Source: Halobacillus litoralis (GTDB taxonomy: Bacteria > Bacillota > Bacilli > Bacillales > Halobacillaceae). Taken from it: a stretch of DNA of 64,000 bases. The stretch is from the NCBI RefSeq assembly GCF_009856445.1, contig NZ_WMFA01000001.1:248001-312000 (forward strand), given 5' to 3'. Below the pieces are notes generated by a model, which saw only the letters and a program-made list of their open reading frames with translations, ran no database searches and was not told the DNA's origin. The position numbers and the translations under genes are program-made. This document shows positions 15,355 to 24,444 of the stretch, in pieces. The first letter of the stretch is position 1, and every line of letters starts with the position of its first letter.

Positions 15355-16911
15355 ATGGGACCAACACTTAAGAGTATGTTTGAGCATACGGTGGCGAAGT
15401 ACGCAGATAAGGAAGGATTGGTGGATCTACGGCTTGGTACACGCTGGACATACGGAGAATGGGACCAGGAAGTCAACCGCACTGCGAATGCGCTGAAGGC
15501 CTCGGGGGTGGGAAAAGGGGATAAAGTATCGACGGTCCTTTTTAACACAGCTGAATATGCGACGGTGCTGTTTGCCTGTATGAAGATTGGGGCGGTATTT
15601 AATCCGGTGAACTTCCGTCTTATGGAAAAGGAAATCGAGTTCATTTTGAAAGACGCTGATCCGAAGGTGGTTGTGTTTGAAAAAGCGACGGCTGCTCAAA
15701 TCGCTCCAGTTGCAAAAGAGATGCCGAGTATTGAGTTCTGGTCTATCGATGAAGAAAACCTGCCTTATGCGATGAACTATTATGAACGAATTGATGGAGT
15801 GACAACTGAACGACCTGTGTGTGAACTGGATGAGAACGACGCTTATGCCATCATGTACACTTCCGGAACGACGGGGCTTCCGAAAGGGGTCATCCATACG
15901 CATAGAAATATGGTCGACCAAGCGCTCATCATGACCGCTTGTTTGAGACTGACAGAAGAAGACCGGGGACTGACGGTCGCCCCGATTTTCCACTGTGCTG
16001 AGCTCCATTGCGCGTTCTTTCCGAGAGTAATGATTGGAGCGACAAACGTCCTGATGCACCACTTCGATGCGCCTGAAGTGATTGGAACGGTCAGGGAGGA
16101 GCAGATTACCTCGTTCTTTGCAGCTCCGACGATGTGGAACATGATGCTGCAAGAGGAATTCACGAAAGAGGATTTCCAGACGTTGAGGCAAGGTCTCTAT
16201 GGAGGAGCACCTATGGCCCCTGCTTTGACGTTGAAGTTGCATGAGTCTTTAGGTGTTCAACTTTTACAGGCCTATGGTATGACGGAGATGGGACCGGCAA
16301 TTACCGCCCTTACGGAAGAAGAACAGGTTACGAAAGCAGGGTCGGCAGGAAGAGCGTTGCTGAACCATGAAGTGCGCGTGGTGAGAACGAATGAGCATGG
16401 TCCTGCCGAGCCCGAAGAGATATGTAAACCTCGAGAACTCGGGGAAATTATTGTACGAGGGCCCAGCATGATGAAGGGATATTACAATAGGCCGGAAGCG
16501 ACAGAAGAAGCTATGTACAAAGGTTGGTATCATACAGGTGACATTGGATCGTTCGATGAAGATGGATACCTCTGGGTCAGTGACCGTGTGAAAGACATGA
16601 TTATATCAGGCGGTGAAAATATCTACTCAAGAGAAGTCGAAGATGCTTTGTTCGATCATCCTGCAGTCATGGATGCAGCCGTTGTTGGTGAACCAGATGA
16701 CTTGTGGGGAGAAAGGGTGGTCGCCTACATTGTCAAAAAGGACAGTGGCGTCACCGAGCAAGAACTGGATGAGTTCTGTACTTCAGGAAACAGGCTTGCC
16801 CGCTACAAACGGCCGAGACGTTATGAATTTGTAGATGAACTCCCTCGTAACGCGAGTGGGAAATTACAAAAGTTCAAACTGCGTGAGCGAAGTAAAACAT
16901 TATCCGAATAG
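15355..16911 (+). CDS. AMP-forming acyl-CoA synthetase
   Basis: 518 residues of the ANL superfamily. The P-loop-like YTSGTTGLPKG is near residue 168, YGGAPM and QAYGMTEMGP in the middle, GWYHTGDIG and the hinge/A8 region DRVKDMIISGGENIYS later, and the catalytic Lys in NASGKLQKFKLR near the end. It activates a fatty or related carboxylic acid to its CoA thioester, feeding the three upstream enzymes. A 176-bp gap with no terminator separates it from the SDR gene, so it may be in the same transcript. AAGGAG is 10 bp before ATG. Substrate chain length is not clear. Confidence 0.88.
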   Translation: MGPTLKSMFEHTVAKYADKEGLVDLRLGTRWTYGEWDQEVNRTANALKASGVGKGDKVSTVLFNTAEYATVLFACMKIGAVFNPVNFRLMEKEIEFILKDADPKVVVFEKATAAQIAPVAKEMPSIEFWSIDEENLPYAMNYYERIDGVTTERPVCELDENDAYAIMYTSGTTGLPKGVIHTHRNMVDQALIMTACLRLTEEDRGLTVAPIFHCAELHCAFFPRVMIGATNVLMHHFDAPEVIGTVREEQITSFFAAPTMWNMMLQEEFTKEDFQTLRQGLYGGAPMAPALTLKLHESLGVQLLQAYGMTEMGPAITALTEEEQVTKAGSAGRALLNHEVRVVRTNEHGPAEPEEICKPRELGEIIVRGPSMMKGYYNRPEATEEAMYKGWYHTGDIGSFDEDGYLWVSDRVKDMIISGGENIYSREVEDALFDHPAVMDAAVVGEPDDLWGERVVAYIVKKDSGVTEQELDEFCTSGNRLARYKRPRRYEFVDELPRNASGKLQKFKLRERSKTLSE

Positions 16912-16921
16912 AAATATTAAG

Positions 16922-16952
16922 AAAGGCTGCTGGTGACGACCGGCAGCCTTTC
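16922..16952 (+). terminator. Terminator of the beta-oxidation operon
   Basis: Stem AAAGGCTGC / GCAGCCTTT extended by GGT/ACC, followed by TTTC; it also faces the ligD end. Confidence 0.8.
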
Positions 16953-17007
16953 ATTTGTAGTTGACTGGCTTTTTAATTTCACCATTTCCCGGGCAATATT
17001 CGACAAG

Positions 17008-18771
17008 CTATCGAAGCAATTGTCTCAATTTTTGAATGGGCTGCTCGTCTCTGGCCTGTTCATACATAGAAAAAGGGCACCCATATTCAGCTATTCGGTC
17101 AGGTATTGTTTGAATCGTAAACGATTCTGGTTGCAAACCTTCCCCCACCTCTCTCCAATGAAGCGGGGTAGCGACAGTTGCGGCTTCTGTAGCTCTTGTT
17201 GAATACGGGGCAATGATCGTTTTTCCTTCTGCATGTTGAACATAGTCAATATACAAACGATCTCCGCGATTTTTCTTCAACCGTTCTATTGTAAAAAGAT
17301 CGGGGTTTTCGTTAACAAGAAGTTTCGCCAACGTTTCAGTGATTTTCCTAGTCTCCTCATAGCTTAAATCCCCCTCGCGAATAGGGATATGAATCTGCAT
17401 CCCTTTATTTCCTGAAGTTTTCACAAAGCTTTTGACTTCAAGCTCGTCTAAGAGATGCTTTAATAATTGAGCAGCCGTAATGGCCTTACTGAAATGACTT
17501 CGATCTTTTGGATCCAAATCCAGAACTATTTCATCGGGCTTTTGACCACCAGCCTTTTCAAAGGGGAGATGGTATTCCAGTGCACCCTGGTTGGCAAGCC
17601 AAAGAAGAGAGTGGAGGTGGTCGCAAATGATAAACGGCTCTCCATCCTCCATCCACATTTTCAGAAAATCCGGGGCATAGTCGGGGTAATGTTTTTGGTA
17701 AAAGGATTCTTCGTAAATTCCATCAGGGTAACGGATCAATGTTAACTTCTTTTCCTCTAGGAACGGGATCATGTGAGGTGCTAATTGACGGATGTAAACG
17801 AGAAAATCCTGTTTAGCAATACCCTTCCATAAAGGTTTATCCAGATTGGTCGGCTCAAAATCAGCAGGAAACAAGGATAGATCCCACTGCTTCTTAGCTT
17901 CTGTGCAATCTTCAGGAGTAAGATCAAACCGGAATTTGTGGAAGAGGGGTTCACGAAGTTCCCCTTCCTCTGCATTTAGACAATGAACATCTACACACGT
18001 GCCGGGGTCTAAATGCCATGTGTCTTTTTTCTTTCTTCCATGTTCTTTGAAGAACATACGAAGTGTCTCACTCTCTTCATCTGTCAGGCCATGTTTAAAC
18101 TTTCCAAGAGGGAGAAGGCTCTCGTCTTTATATAATCCTATATCGTAAATTCCATTCTCAGAGTCGTACTGTTGTAAAAAGCCAGAGACTGTCCTCCATT
18201 GTTTCCATTTCAACCACTGTCTTACTCGGTCACCAGGCTGATACTTGCTCTTTTTCATTTTTGCAATGATCCCCTCAGCTAAGTGCAGCTCAGCGATGGA
18301 TAGGATGTCCTCTATTTCCTCATATACATCAATACATTTAATTTGGGGGTGCCTTAGCTTTCCGATAAGCTTCTTCAAGTTTTCTTTTCTTGTTAATAGA
18401 GGAATAGCACGTTTTTCAATTTTGTCAAAAGCTATGAAGGTAGCAGGCCTTCGTTTAGAAGAAGTTTGTATCTTTTCTTTATTACGCATTCTTCCCCTTG
18501 TTTGTAAGGCTTCGAAGTTTGCCTGAAAAGGAGTGTTCAAAATCACTAACTCGCCATCAAGAATAAAAGGGAGAAGGTTTTTGGGAATGTCCATCTGAAC
18601 GATTTCTGGAAATCTTTCGCTCATATCTTTTCCATTCCGGCTCCAAAGCTTGACCCCTTCTACGCTTGCTTCGAGAATAGCTCTGAAACCATCATACTTC
18701 ACTTCATATACCCACTCATCTCCCTCAGGGAGTTCTGCCGTCCCTGTCAAAAGCATCGGCTTCATTTCCAT
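17008..18771 (-). CDS. ligD: ATP-dependent DNA ligase LigD (ligase-polymerase, NHEJ)
   Basis: 587 residues in the LIG-POL order of B. subtilis LigD (YkoU). The N-terminal ligase domain has the adenylated Lys25 in EVKYDGFR, then DGELVILN and the conserved WLKWKQW segment. The C-terminal half (about 300-580) is the LigD primase/polymerase domain, with DLDPKD (metal acidic pair), the KTSGNKGMQIHIP motif and YIDYVQ. No nuclease domain is present, as is usual in Bacillus. It acts with Ku in double-strand break repair, mainly in spores or non-dividing cells. The first ATG has the SD only 2 bp away, so the ATG at 18765 may be the real start. Divergent from ku. Confidence 0.93.
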   Translation of the reverse strand: MEMKPMLLTGTAELPEGDEWVYEVKYDGFRAILEASVEGVKLWSRNGKDMSERFPEIVQMDIPKNLLPFILDGELVILNTPFQANFEALQTRGRMRNKEKIQTSSKRRPATFIAFDKIEKRAIPLLTRKENLKKLIGKLRHPQIKCIDVYEEIEDILSIAELHLAEGIIAKMKKSKYQPGDRVRQWLKWKQWRTVSGFLQQYDSENGIYDIGLYKDESLLPLGKFKHGLTDEESETLRMFFKEHGRKKKDTWHLDPGTCVDVHCLNAEEGELREPLFHKFRFDLTPEDCTEAKKQWDLSLFPADFEPTNLDKPLWKGIAKQDFLVYIRQLAPHMIPFLEEKKLTLIRYPDGIYEESFYQKHYPDYAPDFLKMWMEDGEPFIICDHLHSLLWLANQGALEYHLPFEKAGGQKPDEIVLDLDPKDRSHFSKAITAAQLLKHLLDELEVKSFVKTSGNKGMQIHIPIREGDLSYEETRKITETLAKLLVNENPDLFTIERLKKNRGDRLYIDYVQHAEGKTIIAPYSTRATEAATVATPLHWREVGEGLQPESFTIQTIPDRIAEYGCPFSMYEQARDEQPIQKLRQLLR

Positions 18772-18909
18772 ATCTCCTTTCTATTCACTTTTCTTTCACA
18801 ACCCTGCCATTTAGTTGAATAGGTTAGGTTTTTTATGTAGTTTATCCATAGAGAAGAAACATATTTTTCATGGATCTCGTGAAACCTATAGGAAAAAGGA
18901 GTGAGCGGG

Positions 18910-19746
18910 ATGCACACGATGTGGAAAGGGACCATCAGCTTCGGACTTGTGAATATTCCGGTGAAACTGCATGCAGCAACAGAGAATAAGGACATCAAAC
19001 TGCGCCAGCTGCATGAAGAATGTAAATCACCAGTCGAATATGAGAAACGCTGCCCGGTATGTGATCGGGATATTGAGAGTGAAGAGATTGTCAAAGCTTA
19101 TGAATATGCGAAGAACAAATTTGTCGTTTTAGATAAAGAAGACCTGGAACAGTTGAAGAAAGAACAGGAAGATAAAGCGGTCGAAATCATTGATTTTGTT
19201 AAATTGGAAGAAATCGATCCGATTTATTTTGAGCGGAGTTATTTTATTTCTCCAAGCGAGGGAGGATCAAAAGCATACAGCCTCCTTCGTCAGGCACTTG
19301 GTGATACGGAGAAGATTGGAATTGCTAAAATCATCATCCGCTCCAAGGAACAACTGGCGATTGTTCGTGTGTATGAGAATACACTTGTCATGGAAACCAT
19401 TCATTATCCTGATGAGGTCAGGTCTGTCCAGGATGTGCCGAATGTTCCTGAAGAAACAGAGTTGAGTAAAAAAGAGTTGAGTACGGCGGTGACATTGATC
19501 GATCAGTTGACGGAAGAATTCGACCCTGAGAAATATAAAGATGAATACCGAACGGCTCTGATGGAACTGATTGAAGCGAAGAAAAACAATGAAGAGGTCA
19601 CAACAGCCAAAGACAAACCGAAGCCGGATAACGTAACGAATTTAATGGATGCATTGGAAAAATCGTTGGAGAAAACAAAAGGCTCCAAGAAGAAGAAACC
19701 AACGAAGAAAAAGACGACCACATCCGGTAAGAAAAAGACGTCCTGA
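18910..19746 (+). CDS. ku: Ku DNA end-binding protein
   Basis: 278 residues from ATG 18910, 8 bp after AAAGGAG; the GTG at 18901 overlaps the SD and is rejected. The start MHTMWKGTISFGLVNIPVKL is the conserved bacterial Ku beginning. The ring-forming core runs to about residue 230. The tail after 240 is lysine-rich (KKKKPTKKKTTT), a DNA-binding extension common in bacterial Ku. It binds broken ends and recruits LigD, encoded divergently 138 bp away. A TGAATA at 18816 in the shared intergenic region resembles a forespore -35, but no good matching -10 is seen. Confidence 0.94.
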   Translation: MHTMWKGTISFGLVNIPVKLHAATENKDIKLRQLHEECKSPVEYEKRCPVCDRDIESEEIVKAYEYAKNKFVVLDKEDLEQLKKEQEDKAVEIIDFVKLEEIDPIYFERSYFISPSEGGSKAYSLLRQALGDTEKIGIAKIIIRSKEQLAIVRVYENTLVMETIHYPDEVRSVQDVPNVPEETELSKKELSTAVTLIDQLTEEFDPEKYKDEYRTALMELIEAKKNNEEVTTAKDKPKPDNVTNLMDALEKSLEKTKGSKKKKPTKKKTTTSGKKKTS

Positions 19747-19817
19747 CAGGGTTTTACCGTCTATAAAACCTCCTTCTGTAGTATAATGTAGAGGATAGGA
19801 TTAAAGATCGGAGGGAT

Positions 19818-20000
19818 ATGATGACCGTACGTTCTGAGGAAGAAGTGGAATTACTTATGCGTCCGGCCCTGGCTTCTCTTGCTGTCGAGGGGGACCGCTT
19901 GAGCAAGAATCAGAAACTGCTTGTGAAAAAGTGCCTGACAGGGGAGATCTCTCACGAGGAATTCGTAACCCGGGCGTTGGAACTGGCTCGTCATGCCTAA
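19818..20000 (+). CDS. VbhA-like antitoxin (Fic inhibitor)
   Basis: 60 residues (two start ATGs in tandem). It contains S-L-A-V-E-G at residues 20-25, which fits the Fic inhibitory motif (S/T)xxxE(G/N); the Glu would block ATP binding in the partner Fic active site. The C-terminal half (ISHEEFVTRALELAR) fits the antitoxin VbhA fold. It overlaps the fic gene by 8 bp, with the antitoxin first, the usual class I Fic layout. GGAGG lies upstream, and a TATAAT at 19782-19787 is a likely -10 for the pair. Confidence 0.8.
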   Translation: MMTVRSEEEVELLMRPALASLAVEGDRLSKNQKLLVKKCLTGEISHEEFVTRALELARHA

Positions 20001-20601
20001 CACTAGGTATGGGAATGAAAAGTCGAAGTATTGTTATCCTGGGTCAAATGTATTAATCAACCATTTTGACATTAAGGACGAGAAACAACTGGCAGCCTTG
20101 GAGTCGATGTTTACGGCGCAAAGGCTTGCTGAGCTTCAATCAACCCCGATTACTGGGGAATTTGACTTGCGCCACTTACAGAAGATCCATGCGCGCCTAT
20201 TTTCAGATCTTTATCCTTTTGCTGGAGAAATTCGAACAGAGAATATTACAAAGGACGGATTTTCTTTTGCTCAAGCCAGGTTCATACTCGATGCGGCAGA
20301 GCCTATATTTCAACAGATGATGAGAGAAGATTGGAAAAGTATGAACAGGGTTTTGATTGTAGAGAAATTGGTCTATTACATGTCAGAAATTAATGTGCTC
20401 CATCCTTTTAGAGAAGGAAACGGGAGAAGTTTACGAGAGTTTATTCGATGCGTAGCTTTGGAAGCAGGATATCGTTTGGATTGGTCCGTAGTACCACCAG
20501 AAGCCATCTTTAAAGCGAGTGTCCAATCTGTCAAAGATGTAAGCGCTCTTGCTCAGGTTATCAGTCAATCCTTAACCAACTACCAGAAACCTTCAGCCTG
20601 A
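19993..20601 (+). CDS. Fic-domain toxin (AMP transferase)
   Basis: 202 residues. The Fic catalytic motif HPFREGNGR is at 137-145 (His137 base, Gly-Asn-Gly-Arg for ATP phosphates) and the flap region has ENITKDGFSFAQ. Fic enzymes move AMP from ATP to hydroxyl groups; VbhT/FicT relatives AMPylate GyrB and ParE. No secretion or BID domain is present, so it acts inside the cell as a toxin held by the upstream antitoxin. The ATG overlaps the antitoxin end by 8 bp without its own strong SD, so translation is coupled. Confidence 0.9.
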   Translation: MPNTRYGNEKSKYCYPGSNVLINHFDIKDEKQLAALESMFTAQRLAELQSTPITGEFDLRHLQKIHARLFSDLYPFAGEIRTENITKDGFSFAQARFILDAAEPIFQQMMREDWKSMNRVLIVEKLVYYMSEINVLHPFREGNGRSLREFIRCVALEAGYRLDWSVVPPEAIFKASVQSVKDVSALAQVISQSLTNYQKPSA

Positions 20602-20622
20602 AACGAGGCTGAAGGTTTTTTT
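20587..20622 (+). terminator. Terminator of the Fic module
   Basis: Stem ACCTTCAGCCT / AGGCTGAAGGT with a 6-base loop, followed by seven T residues. The fic stop codon lies inside the stem-loop. Confidence 0.9.
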
Positions 20623-20623
20623 A

Positions 20624-20917
20624 TGAAGAAAAGGAGTCCACTTGAATAAAAAAAGTACAGCCGGGCTAAAAGTTGGATCTACGATTCGAATAGGAAGTGG
20701 TCTTTGAGGGATCGGGGATAGTGGCTTACCCATCTGACTTGTTTAATCTTTTATTGAGGACGCCGCGCGCCAAAGAACGGCGGCCTTTTACCAAAAGAAT
20801 ACGGCTTTGAACCCAACTAGTATTTTATCTCTTTAAATATAAGAGGTTGTTCCACTATAATAAAAATAACTGAAAATTCAAAACCTAGATTCATCTAAAT
20901 TCTAGAAGGAGGACGTT
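20624..20917. other. Non-coding gap before the eutB-like gene
   Basis: About 295 bp with no convincing ORF. It holds a GC-rich hairpin near 20759-20789 (CGCCG / CGGCG then CCTTTT), a TATAAT at 20856-20861 that may be the -10 for the next gene, and the palindrome TGAAAATTCA at 20872-20881, a possible operator for the adjacent PucR regulator. Confidence 0.4.
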
Positions 20918-21886
20918 ATGATGACCAGCCTTTCCTTCAGAGAGGTATGGGAAGCGAAGAGTCGCATAGCTTCGTTTGTCCAATCCACTCCTATCCTTTA
21001 TTCAGAGCCTCTTTCTGAGCGTACCGGCGCACGTGTTCACTTGAAACTTGAACATACCCATCCTACGGGGTCATTCAAGCTCAGAGGAGCAGCTAACAAA
21101 ATTCTATCTCTTCCCGAGGAGGACTTAAAGAAAGGGGTAACTACCTTTTCAACGGGTAATCATGGGATCTCTGTTGCCTATATAGCAGCACAATTAGGGA
21201 TTCCTTGTACAGTTTGTATTTCGAATCGTGTTCCGGAGGCTAAGGTTAATCGGTTGAAAAAGCTGCAAGCTGGGGTTGAAATCGTGGGGAAAAGTCAAGA
21301 TGACGCAGAAGCAAGGTGTACGGAGTTGGAAAGAGACGAAGGGATGACCGTGATCAAGCCTTTTGACGATCGGGAAATTATCGCCGGCCAGGGCACGATT
21401 GCGCTTGAGATTATGGAACAGTGTCCGGATGTCGATGAGGTCATCATTCCCTTGTCTGGAGGAGGACTGCTGTCCGGGGTTGCTTTTGTTATGAAATCTA
21501 TTGAACCTTCCATACTCGTAACGGGTGTGACGATGCAGAAGGGGGCGGTCATGCAGGAAAGCCTCGCCAAGGGGAAACCTGTCATCCTCGAGGAGTCTTA
21601 TACCCTGGCTGACAGTCTGCTTGGAGGAATCGGGACAGAGAATCGTTACACTTTTCCCATGACGAAAGCTTTTATGGATAAAGGAGTGCTTGTGGAAGAG
21701 ACGCATATTGAAGAAGGGCTGATCTTCACTCTCGAACACCATAAGATGGTTGTGGAAGGAGCAGCGGCCACAGGGATTGGCCACTTGCTTCATTGTAATG
21801 ATCTACAAGGTAAAAATGTTGTTGTCGTCATGACAGGAAACAATATCGATCATCAAGCGGTTACAGATCTTTTGGCTAAATCGTAA
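20918..21886 (+). CDS. eutB: Threonine dehydratase-like PLP enzyme (EutB-like)
   Basis: 322 residues, fold type II PLP enzyme without a regulatory ACT domain. The PLP lysine is Lys54 in PTGSFKLRGAAN and the phosphate loop is LSGGGLLSG near residue 180. Such enzymes eliminate water from threonine or similar hydroxy amino acids. A member called EutB is part of hydroxyectoine utilisation clusters, and this gene sits beside a PucR regulator in a region holding DoeA and EutC relatives. A plain catabolic threonine or serine dehydratase is the main alternative. It starts 7 bp after AAGGAGG and is followed 17 bp later by the regulator. Confidence 0.75.
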   Translation: MMTSLSFREVWEAKSRIASFVQSTPILYSEPLSERTGARVHLKLEHTHPTGSFKLRGAANKILSLPEEDLKKGVTTFSTGNHGISVAYIAAQLGIPCTVCISNRVPEAKVNRLKKLQAGVEIVGKSQDDAEARCTELERDEGMTVIKPFDDREIIAGQGTIALEIMEQCPDVDEVIIPLSGGGLLSGVAFVMKSIEPSILVTGVTMQKGAVMQESLAKGKPVILEESYTLADSLLGGIGTENRYTFPMTKAFMDKGVLVEETHIEEGLIFTLEHHKMVVEGAAATGIGHLLHCNDLQGKNVVVVMTGNNIDHQAVTDLLAKS

Positions 21887-21903
21887 GTGGGGGAGGAGTG
21901 GAG

Positions 21904-23574
21904 ATGGGGGTTGCCGTGGAGGAAGTCTTAAAACTTTCCGTTCTCGAAAAAGCGAAAGTGCAGACAGAGATGTATCATCGCCAGGTAGACTGGATCTCCG
22001 TAATTGAAACACCTGTGGAGAACTTTGTAAGAAACAATGAATTTGTGTTAAGTACAGGGGTTGGGTGCGGAGAAGATGTGCTGGCACTAGAAGAATATGT
22101 GAGAGATGTCATCCGTTCGGAAGCATCTGTGCTGGCGTTTGCCACAGGACGGCATCTTTATAAAATCCCGGACCGGGTGTTAAAACTTGCGGAGAAACAT
22201 GAGTTGATTGTAATGGAAATTCCATGGGAGGTCCGTTTTGGAGATATTTTACAGGACGTTTTACGATTGATTAATGAGGAGAGCCGCCAGGAGCAGCAAA
22301 GGACGGAAGAAATTCGCCAAGAGTTGATCAACTGTGTTCTGAACGGAAAAGGGCTGCAGGAGATCACATCCATCATCTATCAGAACACAGGTATTCCAAC
22401 CGCGATCAGTGACCACAACAAACAAATCCGGGCGAATCAGTATTTTGATCGATATTTCATCGATGTCTTGAATGGACACGAACTGTCGCAGGAAGGCATC
22501 CTGGTAGAAACCGAAATGGACAGTGAGCACCCGCTCCGCCATTACATTGAAACCTATGAAATCGGTGATCAGAAATGCTACCAGCTTACCATTTTATCGA
22601 ACTATAAAAAACAAGGATATATTCTCTTTAAGCCGAAGGAAGAAAAGGAGTTAACCTGGGTGAACCTTCATATCCTTGAGCATGCGCTTACCGCATGTGC
22701 CTTATATTTCGTAAAAGAGAATGCCATTGAAATGACTGAAATCAGACTTAAGGACAACTTCCTGCTGGACTTAGCTAAGCGGGAGAGGGAGATGGACAGA
22801 GCTCTTTTATCAAAAGCACAGCTGCTTGGTTATGACCTGGAGAAGCCTTATATTTGTCTCGTCGGCCACATCCGGTTCGTTCAGCCGGAGGAGGAGCGCA
22901 CCTCTTTAACGATGCCTCAGGTCAAGTCGTCATCAATCAACAGTCGGAATTATTACATCCAGAAGGAAGTCACACATGCGGGTGATGCCCTGCATAGGAG
23001 GACGATGACCACTTTTGATGAAGGGGAGGTCATCGTTTATTTGGAAACAGACCGGCCGGACTACGGAGAAACCGCGAATCAGTTTCTTGACCTGATTGAG
23101 CGGAGACTTCATGAGTTGTTGAAGGGGATTACGATCAGCTGGGGGATCTCCTGCCATAAAGGGGGCTATCAGGTTTTTCATAAAAGTTATGAAGAGGCGG
23201 AAACCGCACTGAAAATCGGTCAGCAGCATGAAGAAGGGGAGCGGACATTTTTCAGTGATACAAGAATGAATCGCCTGCTCATGGCACTGTCCCACGAAGA
23301 AGAAATCGGAGCGATTGTTTCAGATACATTAGAAAAGCTGATTGATTATGATCAGAAGCGGCAGACAGAACTGATTCATACGTTTATGGTCTACAATAAA
23401 TACAACAGCAATGTCAGCCAAACGGCCCGTGCGCTGAATTTGCACCGCCAATCTTTGCTGCACAGATTGAGAAACATTGAACATTTGACCGGGCTTTCAC
23501 TTCTCAATGCCGATGACCTCTTTTTGCTAGAGCTCAGCGTAAGGTTATGGCTTTTGAAAAAAGTCGATGCATAG
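21904..23574 (+). CDS. PucR-family transcriptional regulator
   Basis: 556 residues from ATG 21904 (GGAGG 7 bp upstream; a GTG at 21898 is too close). Domains: an N-terminal PucR purine-catabolism-like sensing domain (1-130), a middle CdaR/GGDEF-like part, and a C-terminal helix-turn-helix of the PucR/CdaR type (NVSQTARALNLHRQSLLHRLRNIE near 510-533). Family members activate catabolic genes in response to pathway metabolites. Position after the eutB-like gene and within reach of the doe cluster suggests it controls ectoine or hydroxyectoine use. It could act on the candidate site at 29351-29376. Confidence 0.85.
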   Translation: MGVAVEEVLKLSVLEKAKVQTEMYHRQVDWISVIETPVENFVRNNEFVLSTGVGCGEDVLALEEYVRDVIRSEASVLAFATGRHLYKIPDRVLKLAEKHELIVMEIPWEVRFGDILQDVLRLINEESRQEQQRTEEIRQELINCVLNGKGLQEITSIIYQNTGIPTAISDHNKQIRANQYFDRYFIDVLNGHELSQEGILVETEMDSEHPLRHYIETYEIGDQKCYQLTILSNYKKQGYILFKPKEEKELTWVNLHILEHALTACALYFVKENAIEMTEIRLKDNFLLDLAKREREMDRALLSKAQLLGYDLEKPYICLVGHIRFVQPEEERTSLTMPQVKSSSINSRNYYIQKEVTHAGDALHRRTMTTFDEGEVIVYLETDRPDYGETANQFLDLIERRLHELLKGITISWGISCHKGGYQVFHKSYEEAETALKIGQQHEEGERTFFSDTRMNRLLMALSHEEEIGAIVSDTLEKLIDYDQKRQTELIHTFMVYNKYNSNVSQTARALNLHRQSLLHRLRNIEHLTGLSLLNADDLFLLELSVRLWLLKKVDA

Positions 23575-23604
23575 AGCGCTACCTCGGGTAGCGCTCTATT
23601 TTTT
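23571..23604. terminator. Bidirectional terminator after the PucR gene
   Basis: Perfect 13-bp stem ATAGAGCGCTACC / GGTAGCGCTCTAT with loop TCG, followed by TTTTTT; it lies between convergent genes. Confidence 0.92.
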
Positions 23605-24132
23605 ATCTTTGACGGTCGTTTTCCATTCGCCCTGATTGGTCCCGCGTCGATCCAGCTCGACAGTCCACTGGTCGGATTCCTTGTCAAAAGAAAGCAGAGA
23701 AACAATCAGCACATCGGACTTTTCCGGTTCTTTTTCAGATAATGCAGTAGAAAGAGCTTCAGAAGCTTTTAAGTCTGCTCCCTCTACTTCACTCATTTCA
23801 AGCTCCTGGACTTTTTCAGCGGTGGCTTGTTCAGGGTAGGATTCAGCGATATCCCCGTCTACCCAGACCTCGACCTGTTTGCCGACCCATAAACCTTTAG
23901 GAGCTCCAGCCACCCACATAGCCCTTCCTTCCTCCCCTGACCCATCATCCATCGGTGTGACAACAAGGATACTGTCCTCATCCTGATCCATGACAAACCC
24001 GCTTATGTCCGGGTCGGGTACTTCTGCTTCCACTTCCTTCTGGTCTACTTCCTCCGTTTCTGACAGCCCACATCCACTAAGGCATAAAGATAAAACCATG
24101 AACATACCAAGCATCCATCTCATTTTCATCAT
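23596..24132 (-). CDS. DUF3221-like lipoprotein
   Basis: 178 residues with a lipoprotein signal: basic start, hydrophobic stretch and lipobox LSGC at about residues 18-21. The mature part is acidic. Residues 44-100 (SGFVMDQDEDSILVV, MWVAGAPKGLWVGKQVEVWVDG, ESYPEQ) match the DUF3221 pattern of Bacillus secreted lipoproteins of unknown role. The C-terminal part has a separate strand-rich segment, VELDRRGTNQGEWKTTV. It stands alone between the PucR gene and the first TPP riboswitch, facing the opposite way. Confidence 0.75.
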   Translation of the reverse strand: MMKMRWMLGMFMVLSLCLSGCGLSETEEVDQKEVEAEVPDPDISGFVMDQDEDSILVVTPMDDGSGEEGRAMWVAGAPKGLWVGKQVEVWVDGDIAESYPEQATAEKVQELEMSEVEGADLKASEALSTALSEKEPEKSDVLIVSLLSFDKESDQWTVELDRRGTNQGEWKTTVKDKK

Positions 24133-24242
24133 TCACACACTCCTTATCTTCTTAATGATGACGTTTGAACGGGAGCAAAAGTTTCACATGACAGAAACAT
24201 CCAATTTTGTTATGATGAAAATCACCAAGCGAATAAGTTTAT

Positions 24243-24340
24243 GAAACTACTAGGGGAGCCTGAATGGGCTGAGAGGAAAGCGAGCGAGCTTTCTGACTCT
24301 TACAAACCTGATCTGGTTAATACCAGCGGAGGGAAGTAGT
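24243..24340 (+). ncRNA. TPP riboswitch (THI element) 1, upstream of thiW
   Basis: It contains the conserved TPP aptamer blocks in order: ACTAGGGGAGCC, the GCTGAGAG box, a variable stem (AAAGC.GAGCTTT), CCTGATCTGGTTAATACCAGC and GGAGGGAAGTAGT. A Rho-independent terminator follows 34 bp downstream, so regulation is by premature termination when thiamine pyrophosphate is bound. Confidence 0.95.
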
Positions 24341-24374
24341 CTGACGATACGTGTATCGGCTTACTGCATACCAG

Positions 24375-24403
24375 GCCAGGTCCTCTAAGGATCTGGCTTT
24401 TTT
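24375..24403 (+). terminator. Riboswitch-controlled terminator
   Basis: Stem GCCAGGTCCT / AGGATCTGGC (one G-T pair) followed by TTTTTT, between the first TPP aptamer and thiW. Confidence 0.9.
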
Positions 24404-24444
24404 ATTTACCTCCATTCTACTCCCGTTCAGAAAGGTGGTGAAAT

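Noticed and set aside
18790-18860. Sigma-G promoter for ku
   Set aside because: TGAATA is present at 18816 but no CATNNTA-type -10 occurs at the right distance.
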